From Castanea sativa (Eukaryota > Streptophyta > Magnoliopsida > Fagales > Fagaceae), in the NCBI RefSeq assembly GCF_040712315.1, contig NC_134013.1, forward strand, positions 40,906,501-40,970,500: a stretch of 64,000 nt of DNA, read 5' to 3'. Made by a program: the position numbers and the translations under genes. The stretch's first letter is position 1. Every line of letters begins with the position of its first letter. This document shows positions 1-12,463 of this stretch, one piece after another. The notes below the pieces were generated by a model that did not search any database, was not told where the DNA came from, and was given only the letters and a program-made list of their open reading frames with translations.

Positions 1-801
1 TTGTAGCATTTTTCAAAGATTTTTTAATCTTTTGTTTGAGCTTCATTTTCTCATTCATCTTGCACCCCTCATGCATCTTTTCCCTTGTTCATATCTTTTT
101 TTTCTTTCCCTCCTTCCTCTTGATTCATTTGTCTATTTGTGACAAAAAGAGGGAGAGTATACTAGAGAGTATAACAGAGTGTACCGTTATTTCTATATAA
201 CTCTTGTGCACACTCTTAGGGGGAGAAATTCTATTTTGTGCACATTCGTAGGGGGAGAAAGCCATAGGGGAGATGCATATACCAATGGGGAGAAGACATT
301 TCTTTTCAAGAAAACCTTGCTTTGTTTGTTTTATTCTTTGTTTGTTTTTTCTTGTTTTGCTTTATGGTGCTTTGAGTTATGTTTAATATCTATATTTTGT
401 TACTCTCATTGCATCGTGCTTATGTGTTGGACATGCATACAACCTTATGACCTTGTGTTTTATTGGTTGCATGTTCGGATGATCATTTGCTTTGCTATAT
501 GATCATTGTAGTCATTTCCATATGACTGTTTAGTGTTTGATCAAGTTGCTCATATGTTTCACATTTTGTTTACTTGATCGCATTTTACTTGTTACATTAT
601 GCTTGTCCTTTTATTACTTACTTTACCTTGAGGGTCTAATGCATTTTGTGCAAGTGTTTCAGAATACATGTATATATGTTCCAAGTTCATCACAGGTTTT
701 AGATTTAGGCGTGTGTGAGTTTTGCTATTGTTTTCAAACTCTTGTTTAAGTCTAGAGTCTGTTATAGGGTGTTTTTGTCACAGAATAGCTAGAGGGGGAG
801 A
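1..801 (+). mobile_element. 3' internal end of a Sirevirus-like Copia retrotransposon
   Basis: No coding domain is visible; the stretch is T-rich and carries repeated purine tracts of the AGGGGGAGA type near 146-158, 218-226, 250-260, 266-272 and 284-292, with the last (791-801) directly before the LTR. Multiple polypurine tracts upstream of the 3' LTR are a known signature of plant Sireviruses. The short hydrophobic ORFs here look like chance frames in T-rich DNA. The 5' part of the element lies outside the window. The Sirevirus call rests on the tract pattern and on the LTR that follows, not on pol. Confidence 0.65.
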
Positions 802-1888
802 TAGTAAAGTTGAAATTTACAACTTTGTTTTATGTTGGTTTTATTCCATGATAAAAAGTGTTGTAATTGCATTAATTTATTTCTTTGTACTTTGTGGGAT
901 TTGATTGTGTTGGGTTTAGTATTAAGTTGGTGAAGAATTGAGCATGAAATGAAGATCAGTGCAGTTTCGCGACTAGCTCGCAAGAAGTTCGCGAGAAAGG
1001 TTCCCGTGAAAAAGGGCACGTGAGAAGCACATGCTGGAAGCTTAAGAGTCAAGTGTCAGGCTGCATTTCGCAAGTACTTTGCGAGACAGGCCATCTCGCG
1101 AGGTACCCGAGAAACTCTCTACTTAAAGGATTTTAAGTGTGACTTTCTTACCATTCACCCATACTATATATACCCTTATTACCCACAAAAGTAAAGAAGG
1201 ATATATTCAGATAGAAAAACTCTAGAAAAGTTTTCTACAACACAACACACCTATCTTTTAGAGAGAGAGCTACTCATCCTTAGTGAAAAATCATTGTAGC
1301 CTCTTCTCCTTCCCTCTCCCATTGTCAAACCTTGAGATGAGATTTGTACCCAATCACAACCCACACCTATTCAGAGTGGAGAGAGTATTTTGAAGCTTGG
1401 GAAGTTTTGGAGATTTGCCAAAAGAAGTTGGTGAGGCTTGGCAGATGCAATCGGGCGGTATTGCGGGATCCGGAAAGCTAGTGAAGACAAGACTCCAAGA
1501 AGTCCATTGGTAGCAGGAGTTTGGAGGGCTCGAGTACATTGGGTAGACTAGACTTGGAAGGTCTTTTGTTATTCGTGTACTCAAACTTATTCACTAGTGG
1601 ATCAATTTTGACTTGGAGGGTCGTGGTGAGGTTTTTTGCGGAGTTCTTCGGTTTCCTCTTCGATAACATGTCTTGGTGTTATCTTGTGTTTACATCTCTC
1701 TTCCCTTACTCTTGTACTTTACTTTTATTGTTTATTGTTCACGTGTATGCACTAGAGTAGATCCAGTAATTGCGCTTCACTTACTCTTATTCCGTATTTA
1801 GATAAGTTAGAGTAAAAACAATCTAACCGTAATTTTTAATTTGTGGTCTAAACAAGCTCTGGTGTTTTAGCACAAATCCAAGCTTTTA
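802..1888 (+). repeat. 3' LTR of the Sirevirus-like element
   Basis: Starts right after the polypurine tract at about 802-804 and ends near 1888. It is confirmed by a second copy on the minus strand at 53002-54095: the stretch 1616-1700 (around TTTCCTCTTCGATAAC) matches the reverse complement of about 53190-53290, and the starts match too (TAGTAAAGTTG against TGTAAAGTTG). A TATA box (CTATATATA) lies at 1164-1172. Direct CG-rich motifs (TCGCGA, GCGAG) recur at 965-1115. The exact last base is uncertain because the terminal CA is mutated. Confidence 0.75.
1164..1172 (+). promoter_or_regulatory. TATA box of the Sirevirus-like LTR
   Basis: CTATATATA inside the LTR, about 360 bp from its start, where the U3/R boundary of such an LTR is expected. 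Position and sequence only; no start site can be confirmed. Confidence 0.4.
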
Positions 1889-2112
1889 GAGTTGATATAT
1901 TTTATGGTTAGTTCTAATAAAAATTGTTAATAATAAATCTATGTGAAAATCATGTTGTTCAAATTACAATTTGTCATGTCAATAGTTATGAAAAAAAATT
2001 GTGTGGCCCAATGATTACTCTTCTTAATTTTCTTAATAAAGGTCTAAAATTTATGGAGCAGAGGTTCTGTAAATTTGGATTTAGTTTTGAAAGAAAGAGA
2101 TGTACTTGCAAT

Positions 2113-2616
2113 CATAGTTGTCAAAATTTCGATTTAGATTTTACGATTTTACGATCCCATCTGCCCAAAACGATCTAGATCTTTCAAGGATCTTTCAATT
2201 GTTCAGGATCGGTAGGATCGTACGATTCTGACGATCCTAAAAGACCTTGGTTTCTTGTAATCTTCTTTAACTTAATAGAAGGCTCAGTTGGATCTAAATG
2301 AAATATAAAATCTCAATAAACCAAGTTTTTCCACTCTAATGTATAGAGGTGTCAGTTGGACCCAAATAAAAAAATATCCCCATAGAGTGTCATATTTTGC
2401 GATTTGTGGCATCTTTAAATGATGTTTACAAATGGATGTAGTGATGCATGGTAATTATATTAATAAATGTATAATGTATGTGATTATTTGACATACCAAT
2501 GTGTATTTTTTTTTCTCAAATAATATAGAAACTTACGATCTACGATCCGATCCTACGATCTACGATCCTATCTGCCTCCCACGATCCTACATAGGATCCT
2601 AATTTTGATAACCTTG
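2113..2616. mobile_element. hAT-type MITE with perfect 8-bp TSD
   Basis: The direct repeat CTTGCAAT is found at 2105-2112 and 2617-2624. The ends are imperfect inverted repeats, CATAGTTGTCAAAATT at the left and the complement of AATTTTGATAACCTTG at the right. The interior is rich in GATC-containing motifs (CGATC, GGATCG) in both orientations and has no coding capacity. An 8-bp TSD with CA-starting TIRs is typical of the hAT superfamily. Confidence 0.85.
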
Positions 2617-2624
2617 CTTGCAAT

Positions 2625-5215
2625 ACAACATTACATAATGACATACGAATAATCTGAGAAGTTAGTTAAGCCAAACAAAGCCTAAACTAAAACATGTGAA
2701 GACCTTCAGGTAAGGGATAGGAAGGAGACAGCATGAATCTTCAAAATAGCACTTCCCTGACCCCATGCAGGATTTGATTAAACATCAGGACGAGAGCTAG
2801 GAATCATACATACATAGCTTCTTTTTTTAACTCACAAAATAGACCGTCATCATCATGGCCCCGTATGAATAATACCACATCTGCACATCAGACACACTTA
2901 ATCAGGGGGCTATGGACCCCACCACCATTTTTTATTTTTGGCCATACCCCACCATTTACAATTATAGATTACTAGCTAGCTTCTTAAAATGTGTTCTTCT
3001 TGCTCAAAATTAATCAAGGTAAATTTGTCACAAATAAACTCCTGACCACACAATTCTGTTTTAACTGTTTGTATTATGATAGATGAAAACAATCCTTATA
3101 CTTTCAATAATTCTAGAGACACACTTAATCACTCATTCCAATTTTAATATTTGCTGAGTTATATAATTGTAAATGGTGGATATTTTTAGTTATATGGATT
3201 TATTATTTTTTATAAATCACTCATAATTGTGCAAATTATAAAATTTGGTGTGAAAATAGTTGTGTTTGGAGTATTCATGATGTTATCCTTTACAAACCTG
3301 ATGTCCTAGAAAATTCTTGTGTTGATATTAATATCTCATTCTCCTCCATAGAAAAAGGGTAAAAGTTACCTTTGTTCTCCTTGAGATCCAAAAGTAAATA
3401 ATGTTTTGTCTTTCTAGTCAATCAGAAGTCATGTTCTTTCCTTCTTCTTTTTTTTCTTAGAGTCGAATCAAAAGTCACGTTCTTAGTTGAGTAGCATCTT
3501 GAATTAACCCAACAACTTAAAAGCACCCTATTATTATTATTATTATTATTATTATTTATGGTAATGGGTTACAAATGGAAGAAGGAGGTCGCTAGGAAGG
3601 ACTATCTATCAAAAACTTTTTACACATACTAGACAAAAGCATCTCAATTGCATGCGAGGCTCTCTAGCTAGCAAAGTGGATTTGGCTTTGCATTAAGTGG
3701 GGTTTCATTTATTTATTGACAATTGTGAGATGGACATGCATGCCATGTGTCAATCTTTGCATACACGGTATGTTTCAGTAGTGCACGTTGAGTGCGCAAG
3801 GCATTGGATGCAAACCCAGACCCATCCTTATGTCACATATAATACGTCATATACATGTTAGTTATTCAGTCATTAATTGCTTGATTAGTCCATTATATAT
3901 ATTATTAACTGTTAAGCAATTTCAGTAGGTATGATAAAGACCTTTAAAATAACTGAGGAAGTCATACATATATATATGCATAAGGAAAACTACATCCATA
4001 TATTTTTAATTAGGTTCTTCTATGGACAGAAACTAACGAACTAGAAGAAGGGCATATATAAGCATGTGTTAATTTTTTACAAAATCCAGCCTAGCCCATC
4101 TGACTAAGGTGCTTAGTTAAAAGTTAGTTAATTAGTTCCACTGCCACTAAACAACCTTGTTTTCAGTCACCAAGCTTGAGTTGAGAATCAACTTTTTCTG
4201 TTCCTTTCTCATGTCGTGGAATTCCACAAGCGGCTAACATGTTTGTTTGTAAGAACTTAAATTTAAGAGTACCAATTAACCCTTAAATGATCCTCAACTC
4301 TAAATGAGAGAAAATACATTTTACGGTTAAAATTTTGTGTGTATTATATTTATCAATGCACGTGATTCCAAATAATCAATGGATATTAACTACAAAGTGT
4401 CCTGTGACTGTGAGGCCCTGATGGTACTCTCTCAAGTTCATTCCAACTCCTCTATGTAATTGTTACACACATGGACATGGTATGTTTTTATAAACTGAAA
4501 ACGTGAGTTTAACTTACAGGCAGGAATTGATCGGTGTAGCTAGATGAGTCAAAAGCTTTTATGAAGACAAGGATTTTTAGATCCAAGCACAACTACGTAC
4601 GTTAATTCAGATCCAACATAAAGTCAGCAGGTTCATAGCTAGCTAGTACTGCCACTTACACATCCACTAATGGGTCCATGAATTATTGGAATTCAGAATG
4701 CCTGAATTCTCACCTTACGTACGTACTAGCTAGCAATCAGTACACTACTCGATCGTTGGAATTGTGAAGGCTAAGTCACATGCTGGAAGCCACAGGCAAG
4801 GCATGCTATTGCTATGTAAAGCTGAGGGACAATTGACACAACTTTTACAACTTATTCCTGTTTACCATAATCAATAATGTAAACCTAATGAGCATGGACA
4901 TTTCAAAATCCTTCTTATGTTCAGGACAATTTTTGTATGTGTTAACTTCCCCGATCTTAACGTGTTTGGGAAATATATATAATTTAATTTTAAAAAAATT
5001 ATCTGATTTTAGATATGTTTTTAAAGATTTTAATTTATGTTATATATTTTGAAAAACTTAAACTAAACATAAAATATGTTCAAAATAGAAAAAATATACC
5101 TAAAGATATAGAATTATTAATTAATTATTATATCATATCATATCTTCATTTCACTCTATTTCAAGGTTAAGATTTAAAATATTTTTTTTTTCTCATGTCT
5201 TTAAAATTTTAAGAT
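2625..5215. other. AT-rich intergenic spacer
   Basis: No gene, RNA or coding domain recognised on either strand. It contains an ATT microsatellite at about 3530-3556 and short ATAT runs near 3968-3978. Nothing here looks like an exon with supported splice sites. Confidence 0.6.
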
Positions 5216-5585
5216 GAAATTACACTTTCTCTCCTAAACTATACCCAAAATTACATTTTGTACCTAAACTTTTTGAATGCACGTTTTGCACCCTAGACTA
5301 TCACCATTGTTACACTTTGTATCCCGACGTTAAGTTTGCCGTTAACTTGAATGGAAAATTATGACATCACGTGAAAAGATTAAATTGCCCATCTATTAAA
5401 TCTTTAAAAAAGAAGAAGAGAATTTACACTTTATCACCCTAAACTCTAAGTTAATGGAAAACTTAACATCAGGGTGCAAAGTATAACAGAGGTAATAGTT
5501 TAGGGTAAAAAATGTACATTCGAAAAGTTTAAGGTGCAAAGTGTAATATGAAGTATAGTTTGAGGGGGTAAAATATAATTTCCCC
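5216..5585. mobile_element. Fold-back MITE with long terminal inverted repeats
   Basis: The left arm (about 5216-5335) and right arm (about 5465-5585) are inverted copies of each other, each about 115-120 bp, built from AAACTATA and TTACACTTTGCACC-like blocks. The loop between them is about 130 bp and AT-rich. Long TIRs of this kind suggest a Mutator-like or fold-back MITE. I could not find a clean target duplication, so the superfamily is open. A short minus-strand ORF at 5396-5587 is a by-product of the repeat. Confidence 0.7.
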
Positions 5586-6248
5586 AAATTCTTTAAATGA
5601 TATGATAATATGCATACTCTTAAATATGTAATATTTATGTGTTTTAATTAGCCCAACTAATAAAATCTCTGATGGTTAAATAAGAGATCTGAGGTATAAT
5701 ACTTGCTCACACCAGAAACCGATTAGTGTCTTGATCTGATAATAAAGAATTGTTATTAGAAATAGACGCTATATATTGAAATTCTCTAAAAAAGAAAAAA
5801 ATAAGAAGTAAATATGTAATATTTAATATGCTTGGGAGTGTAAATTCAACAGACCGCTCAGTAGATTACTTCTTCTAGAAATCCTGCAAGTTTACCATGA
5901 AAGTACACCAGCAAGTTTAATTAGTATATATATGTCCTTTTCTAAGAAATTACGGACTCAACTTTAAGCTTGTAGTAATTTTTTTGATTATGTTGATTGA
6001 CTTTATTAGCAAGAAAGATAAAATTTCATGAGCAAATTTCAACCATTAATTAATGAACTGGAGAAAACATAGAATCACAGATGATGATGATATAAAGTAA
6101 AATGCGTTTAGTGTAGAAGTTCAAACAGGTATGAAACACTTTGAAAAAAACAATTGTCTAGTGGTGCAAAGTGGAAATATTAATTATATAGGAGTACTAA
6201 TAACACCAACTCAATACATCATATGATTGAGTTGGAAATAGACCATTA

Positions 6249-6388
6249 GGGCCCATTTGGTAGAGGAGTTTAAGTAATGTTGTTTGGGTGTTTTTGATAT
6301 ACGTGTAGGTAAAAAAATGTGTTGAAATGTGTGTAAGATATTTTAAAATGTGAAAATGTGTGTTAGAACCACACAACCAAACAGGGCC
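6249..6388. mobile_element. Tourist-like (PIF/Harbinger) MITE
   Basis: A 140-bp element flanked by TTA (6246-6248 and 6389-6391), with inverted ends GGGCCCATTTGG and CCAAACAGGGCC. A 3-bp TTA TSD and GGGCC ends are typical of Tourist/PIF-Harbinger MITEs. A diverged relative in opposite orientation lies at 23306-23736. Confidence 0.85.
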
Positions 6389-6469
6389 TTAATATCCTGT
6401 CAATTAATCTTTGGCATAAGTATGTTATTTTAAAATAGATTTTAGAGTGCAAAGAGAAAAAGGGTTTAA

Positions 6470-6553
6470 GAAAATAATAATAATAATAATAATAATAATT
6501 ATTATTATTATATATATACATATATATTAAATATATATATATATATATATATA
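6470..6553. repeat. AAT/ATT then AT microsatellite
   Basis: Runs of AAT and then ATT (about 6470-6510) followed by an almost pure AT tract to 6553. Simple sequence only. Confidence 0.85.
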
Positions 6554-6642
6554 ACCGAAACCTCTAAAACTTTCACAATTTTTCACGACAGTATAATATT
6601 TAAATAAAATGATAATTTTATTTAAATAAAATGATTTTTTTT

Positions 6643-6801
6643 TAGTCCAAACTTAATAAGGAGTGAAACTTTATCTCTCTAACAAGTCTAACTTAAACTC
6701 AAACTCATCATTTTTTTTAACAAAATTATTTATGTTTAATCCAAATTTCATAAGGAGTGAACTCTATCTCTCTAACAAGTCCAACTTAGACTCAAACTCA
6801 A
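6643..6801. repeat. Imperfect direct duplication, period about 95 bp
   Basis: The block around AAGGAGTGAA and TCTCTCTAACAAGTC, followed by an AACTTAAACTCAAACTCA-like tail, occurs at about 6643-6705 and again at 6737-6801. It is followed by an ATT/GTT microsatellite at about 6807-6849. No coding meaning; the ORF across it reads simple sequence. Confidence 0.7.
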
Positions 6802-6849
6802 ACAACATTATTATTATTATTGTTGTTGTTGTTGTTGTTGTTGTTATTA

Positions 6850-7889
6850 TCTCTTTACTTCACTAATGTGATATTTTATCATAGAGTGCAAACTTATAAC
6901 CATGGATTATTCTTTTGAATGTAACCCAATCTTTTTTCTTATATTTTTCTATTTTTTAGTCATATATATATATTTTGTTTTGTTTTAATAATTTTTAAGC
7001 CGTGAATCATTTGATTCTTTAATATTTTTTGGTTTTTCAGAAGTTTTAATATCTAAATTTTTAAGTTATTTTTTGTAGTATCTGAAATTGTTTGATAAAT
7101 TTTTTGTAAACCATTGCACGTTCAAGCAATGGCTTCTTCATCAAATTGTAACTCAAATTGAAGTCATACAAGAGTAAATTATGTAACGGTGTAGTTTCTT
7201 AATCAATTTAAGATTTTATAAAATTATTTTAGTTTACCTTACAAATAGGTAGGTTCCCGTGCATAGCACGGATTAGGGACTAGCTATTATTATTATTATT
7301 ATTAAAAAAGAGCTACCTTAAAAAGCCAATCACAGTGGTGGGTGCCTGATGTTTGCCTTAATTCCAAGATCCTAACGAAAAAAGTCTTTCACAACAGAAG
7401 AACCCCCATTTGTAGTTGAATGTTGATGAATAATGACTGATAAAGCCAATGCAGCAACTCAACTTGGAGAGTGGGTAATAATAATTAGGCTTCTCTGAAC
7501 AAGCATTTAGATTCTGTTTTTGACATAAATTTTAGTTAACTCTTTGAAGGCAGGAGAACAGAATTTTATCAATGTGATAATGGGTATCCTATAGCCAAAG
7601 ATAAAAAATTGACTTACATTTCTCAATCCCAGGGGGATATTTTCAAATGCCTCATGAGTCATGTCATGTCATAGAACAATTAATGAAGTCAAATAATTGC
7701 AATTCATAACCTTGATGGGAATCCTCACTGCCTGATCACTAGGACAATATTGTACGCAAGAAGATGCCATGTTAGATTTAGACAATCATCAAGGTCACAT
7801 TATCTTCTTTGAATATGGTTTAATTTGTATCAATTTTGAAGGAATTCTTTCAGAATAATTTAAGGTAATATTAAGTGAACAATTCTTTT
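6850..7889. other. AT-rich spacer
   Basis: No gene or repeat family recognised apart from a short ATT run at about 7286-7303. The last few bases abut the target duplication of the next solo LTR. Confidence 0.5.
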
Positions 7890-8385
7890 TGATGATGTGA
7901 AAATTGTCAGTAGTGTAGGTTCGTCCAGATGAAGTAGGAACCTTGTCGTTGTACCTGCAGGTGTGGTGAAAAGCCTTCCTCAGGTGGTCACTTGTGTAGT
8001 GCCTGCCACAGAGTCTCCGATGATAAAGTTAGCGTATAGAAGCTTTTTAGGAAGTAAGAAAGTTTGGAATATCATAGTAACGTGTACTATTATATTTTGG
8101 TTGTGTATATATGTACTTTGTCTGGTTCTGATGAGCGTGTATATATAGCTTCATAGTTTCTAGCCGTTGGGGTCTTAATTGTGGCTATAGTGCTCCCTTC
8201 GTAATGCCTCAGGGCTTATTAATGCAGGTTTTGATGACCTACCAATGGTTTGATATCTAATTGGTAATTATCCGAGACATTGAAACTTCTTATTAATGAC
8301 TTGTCTTCTCTCGTCCATGCTGTGACTAGGTGGACGAAAGTGTTTGATGAGGTCGTTTGGGCAAGAGAGTTTGTTGGTCCCATCA
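7890..8385 (-). repeat. Solo LTR of the Tat-type Gypsy family
   Basis: On the minus strand it starts TGATGGGACC and ends ACATCATCA, like the LTRs at 10544-11029 and 20922-21406. It shares the GGACGAACCTACAC block near its end and the AACGGCTAGAAACTATGAA block before the TATA box. It is flanked by a perfect 5-bp duplication CTTTT (7885-7889 and 8386-8390). No internal region is present, so it is a recombination product. It is more diverged than the LTRs of the full element nearby. Confidence 0.9.
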
Positions 8386-8390
8386 CTTTT

Positions 8391-9078
8391 CTTCAAAACG
8401 AAAGCCTCTTCCAACACACCAGCTTAATTGGTAAATCTATAGTGGAGGTTATAGTTGGATCCTTCAGGTGCAAGTGCAACAATTGACACACTGATTTGAC
8501 GTTTGAGAGCCTAGAGTATACAAAAATTCAATCTTCCTATGATAAGAAACACCACGAGTCCACACATACTAGAAGAATTGGAGCAGCTAATCACTTTGAA
8601 GATGGCAGCTTTTGCAAGTGCTTTGCATTGAAAAACATGGTGGGATTTGACTTTTTACTCAATCTATATACCTAAACGCGATTGTTAATTACACTTTTGC
8701 TGGAGAAATCTAATTACATGAAGCAGCTTTGTAACAAAAGAACCAAATTATGGAAGGCCGAATCATGCAATGACAGTGGAAAGGACTTACAAGTTGGAAC
8801 TTGGAAGTAATTCTTCCAATCATGGGTTTAGAAATTTAAAAGAAAAAAAAAACGAAAAGGTAAATGATGGGTGCAATTTCAATGGATGATTCATGAAAAA
8901 TCTAAAAACACATGAGAAGATAAACAATATATAGCTTTGCCTCCACTATCTTTATAATTATAATTATAATTATAATAATAATTATTATTATTATTATTTT
9001 TTCATGCCAAGTATGGCATACCGTACTTGCTACAAATGAGTGAAAAGAGTAACATGCAAAGTGCGGCATACCAAATTC
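8391..9078. other. Spacer with TTA/TAA microsatellite
   Basis: No coding region recognised. An imperfect TAATTA/ATT microsatellite occupies about 8952-9000. Confidence 0.5.
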
Positions 9079-9081
9079 TAA

Positions 9082-10304
9082 GAGCATTCTTATCAAGCAT
9101 TCTAAAAAATTTAGTATTTACCATCTCAAAACCCAAGTTTTTAACATATAACACACCACTTTACAATACTACCTATATCAAAACTTCTATTTTTTTTACC
9201 ATTTCATTTAAATATTGTTTTTTTAAAATTATTTTTCAATAATTTTTTATTTTTTCTCTCTCCTTTGTCTTTCTCTTTCTCACAGCATCGCTGGCGCCAC
9301 ACTACCAACAGTCACCACAAAACCCACCACCTACAACCACCACAAAATCCAATAGCAACAGTCACAGCCACCTCTGCCACAGCACTACCAGCATCAACCT
9401 CCACCGTAGCAACCAAAATCCACCACACTAAAAAAAAAAAAAAAAAAAAAAAACGGCCCAACCACTACCTTCCTCTTCCAAATTACAAATCAACCACCAT
9501 TACAATCACAAAACCCAGATCGGCGAGAAGAAAGAAGACAATCACAAAACCCAGATCGGTGAGAAGAAAGAAGAAAGACAAAGAGGCAAACCCATCACGC
9601 CGACGAGCAAAAACACACACACACAAACCCACCATGGCAAACCTCCACCAAAGCAAACCCATCACGCTGATCCACTGCATCACGACCCACTATGATCCAG
9701 ACCCATAACCTTGAGACCCACGCTGATCGCAATCCGAAGTCATAAACCCACAACCCATAGACCTACGCCCACACCGATCACAATATGAAATCACAAACCC
9801 ACAACCTAGAGACCCACGCCCACATTGATCACAATCCAAAACCACAAACCCATAACCAGACCCACGCCGATCACAATTCGAAATCAGAAATTTACAACCC
9901 ACAAAATCAAATCACCTTGCCGTCAAGCTCTACCTCCATATCGCTGGCAACACTTGAAGGCGTTTGGGCTTTGATGTTCCTGACTGACGAAACCGTGGAG
10001 GGGAGGAGCTCAAACCGTGAACCTGAGACAAAGAAGCTACGGGAAAGAGAGAAGAGGAAAGTGAGAGAGAAGAGAGAAGAAATAAGGGAAAAATAAAAAA
10101 CAAATACACGCACAGTACCGTTGGAATAAAAAAAATATTTTTTGGTTTAAAATTTGTGCTACAGTGAGGTTGTATTGATACAATCTCACTGTAGCAGTAT
10201 CTCAAAATTTTTGAGATTTGAAATGTTTGATGGAGTTAGTTTTTTGGTGTTTTGGGGTTAAATTTTAGCATTTATACCATTTGCCCATCTTGATAAGAAT
10301 GCTC
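9082..10304. mobile_element. 1.2 kb non-autonomous PIF/Harbinger-like element
   Basis: A perfect 16-bp terminal inverted repeat GAGCATTCTTATCAAG bounds 9082-10304, flanked by TAA at 9079-9081 and 10305-10307. The interior holds a C/A-rich low-complexity block (9300-9900) with repeated ACCCACGCC and CACAACC motifs, an A tract at 9430-9452, and a purine-rich tail (10020-10095). ORFs through this block (for example 9265-9708) are His/Thr/Pro-rich or Lys/Arg-rich and match no domain I know. There is no transposase, so it is non-autonomous. Confidence 0.85.
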
Positions 10305-10543
10305 TAAATGAATTGCAACTTTCAAAGTTGTTAAGAGCAAAGTGAAGGGTAAGGTGACATATATATTTCATAGAACATACTTGAATGATTCAACTCAAAG
10401 TGTTTTCTTCATTCCTATCAATATAATTAATGGCTATCTCCAAAAAGTTAACAACGATGACTCTAATTTTGTACAATGGAATCTATGGTTTCATTTCAAG
10501 ATGTTACATTTTGAGATTTAATTTGTTCTTTTTAAATATTGCA

Positions 10544-11029
10544 TGAAGGGACCGACGAACCTTCTTGCCCATACGACATCACCAAACGCCTTCGTCCATC
10601 TTGCCACGTCATGGACGAAGGCAAGTAAGTCATTAATAAGAACCTTCAATGCCCTAGACGGTTACCAATTAGCTGTCAGATTGTTGGGAGCTCATAAAAG
10701 CCCACATTGATAAACCCAGAGGCATTATGAAAATCCATAATTAAGGTCCCAATGGCTAGAAACTATGAAACCATATATATGCCCCCATCAGAACCAAACT
10801 AGGTACATACACACACACCCAAAATACTAGCATACGTAATTTTGCTATTTTAAGTTTTCTTATTTCCTCAAAAGCTTATGGGCATTGACTTAATCATCGG
10901 AGGTGTGGTGGCTGGCATCACACAGGTGACCATTTTAGAGAAGCTCTTGCATCACGTTTGCAGGTACAGTGACGAAGACTCAACTCCATCTGGACGAACC
11001 TACACAACTGATGATTTTCACATCATCAG
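10544..11029 (+). repeat. 5' LTR of the Tat Gypsy element
   Basis: 486 bp, TGAAGGGACC to CATCATCA, paired with 20922-21406. The TATA box CCATATATATG lies at about 10771-10781. The initial TG is preceded by the TSD copy TTGCA. Confidence 0.92.
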
Positions 11030-11030
11030 T

Positions 11031-11050
11031 TTGGCGCCGTCTATGGGGAC
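11031..11050 (+). promoter_or_regulatory. Primer binding site of the Gypsy element
   Basis: TTTGGCGCCGTCTATGGGGA lies one base after the LTR end. TGGCGCCGT followed by GGGGA resembles the complement of the 3' end of a tRNA, closest from memory to tRNA-Asp, with mismatches in the middle. The position is convincing; the tRNA identity is tentative. Confidence 0.6.
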
Positions 11051-11399
11051 GGCATTTTCACACTTAGGTTCGAAAGCGTAGTTCCAGTCAATTCTCAAAT
11101 TCAGATGGAGTCCAACTAAGATTCTGTAGCATTGGCCCTGTAAATCTAGACACTCACAGCTAGTGTGGAAGAGCTTACTAGACAAAATCAGGAGGATGAG
11201 GTTGTGGCTTTAACGAGAAGAAAACTGGTCTAGGACTAACCAGGAGGATGATGGAGACAGTCATAGAAGGAATGACCGTTAAAGACCCATAACTCCAGAA
11301 GGACCAAGCTTGGATCTTATCTGGGAAATGAGAAAGGAGATGGACAAGCTAAGGAGCACCATTAAGGGAAAGACGGACCGAAGCTTGGATAGAATGGTC

Positions 11400-12430
11400 A
11401 GGATGGCGGATTCACCCTTCACAACGGCAGCCTTAGAATGCCTGGTGCCGTCCAAGTTTTGCCTACCTTAGCTTGAACCGTTCGACGGACTGAAAGACCC
11501 CATGGACCATCTCAACACTTTCAAGATGACCCTAGGCCTTTAGCAACCTTCTGACTAGATACTGTGCCACTCTTTCCCCACCACTCTCAAAGGAGTTGCG
11601 AGGGAGTGGTTCACAAAGTTACCAACGTCATCCATCAACAACTTTGAGCAGTTGAGCAATTCCTTCTTACGCCACTTCGTTGGGGGACAGCCCCCGAGAA
11701 GGCCAGCGGACCACTTGCTTACCATCAGACAGGGAGAAAAGGAGACCCTGAGGTCGTATGTGAAGCTTTTCACTCGAGAAACCTTAGAGGTTAACGAAGT
11801 TGATGACAAGGTGCAGCTGACGACCTTTAAAGCCGGATTGAAGTCCAGGGAATTCGTGGTCTCACTTGCAAAGAATCCCCTAAAGAGGTGGCAGAGAAGT
11901 ATATGAACGTTGAAGACGCCCTAGCAGTGATAAAAGACGTTGAAAAGTCCAATGAGAAGGGACAGAAGGAAGACGATTGGAAAGGGCGAAAAACTGAGCG
12001 TACAGATCATCAGAACAACAACAGGAGTAAAAATAAAGACGATAAAGCTCCTCGGATAGTAAAATTCACTCCCTTAGTAATGCCTATTGACAAGATTTTA
12101 GCACAGATTAAAGACGAGCATTACCTCAGATGGCCAAGGCCATTACATCCGTCACCTAATGTACGTGACAAGAAGAAATATTGCCGTTTCCACAACGATC
12201 ACGACCACTACACAGAAGATTGCAGGGACTTGAAGGAGCAGATAGAGTAACTCATACGAAAAGGAAAGTTGTAGAGGTTTATGAAGAAGGGAGAGCCCAG
12301 CAGGTCCAGGGATGATAATAAGGATAAACGCGAAGCCTCTCCAAGGGACGAAGATCACTCGTCCCAACGAACACCAAGTGTGATTGGGGAAATAAAGATG
12401 ATCACAAGAGAGCCGCCAACAGGTGGATTG
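11400..12430 (+). pseudogene. Gag of the Tat Gypsy element
   Basis: Encodes the structural Gag that would package element RNA. Readable in pieces at 11652-11906 and 11888-12250. The capsid (retrotransposon gag) domain shows a GVAREWFTKLP block followed by FLRHFVGG and IRQGEKETLRSYV. A zinc-knuckle-like CRFH...DHYTEDC motif lies at about 12183-12225, in the form usual for Tat elements. The two ORFs overlap in different frames and stops are scattered upstream (for example near 11466 and 11540), so no full Gag can be made. Confidence 0.85.
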
Positions 12431-12463
12431 TTCAGATCCCTCAAGAAATCATATTAGAGGCAG

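Noticed and set aside
179..904. Several small hydrophobic ORFs at the window start
   Set aside because: T-rich non-coding end of a Copia element; Phe/Leu/Cys-rich frames arise from composition.
9265..9708. A 147-residue His/Thr/Pro-rich protein
   Set aside because: Low-complexity C/A-rich DNA inside a non-autonomous element; passes through an A tract as poly-Lys; no domain.
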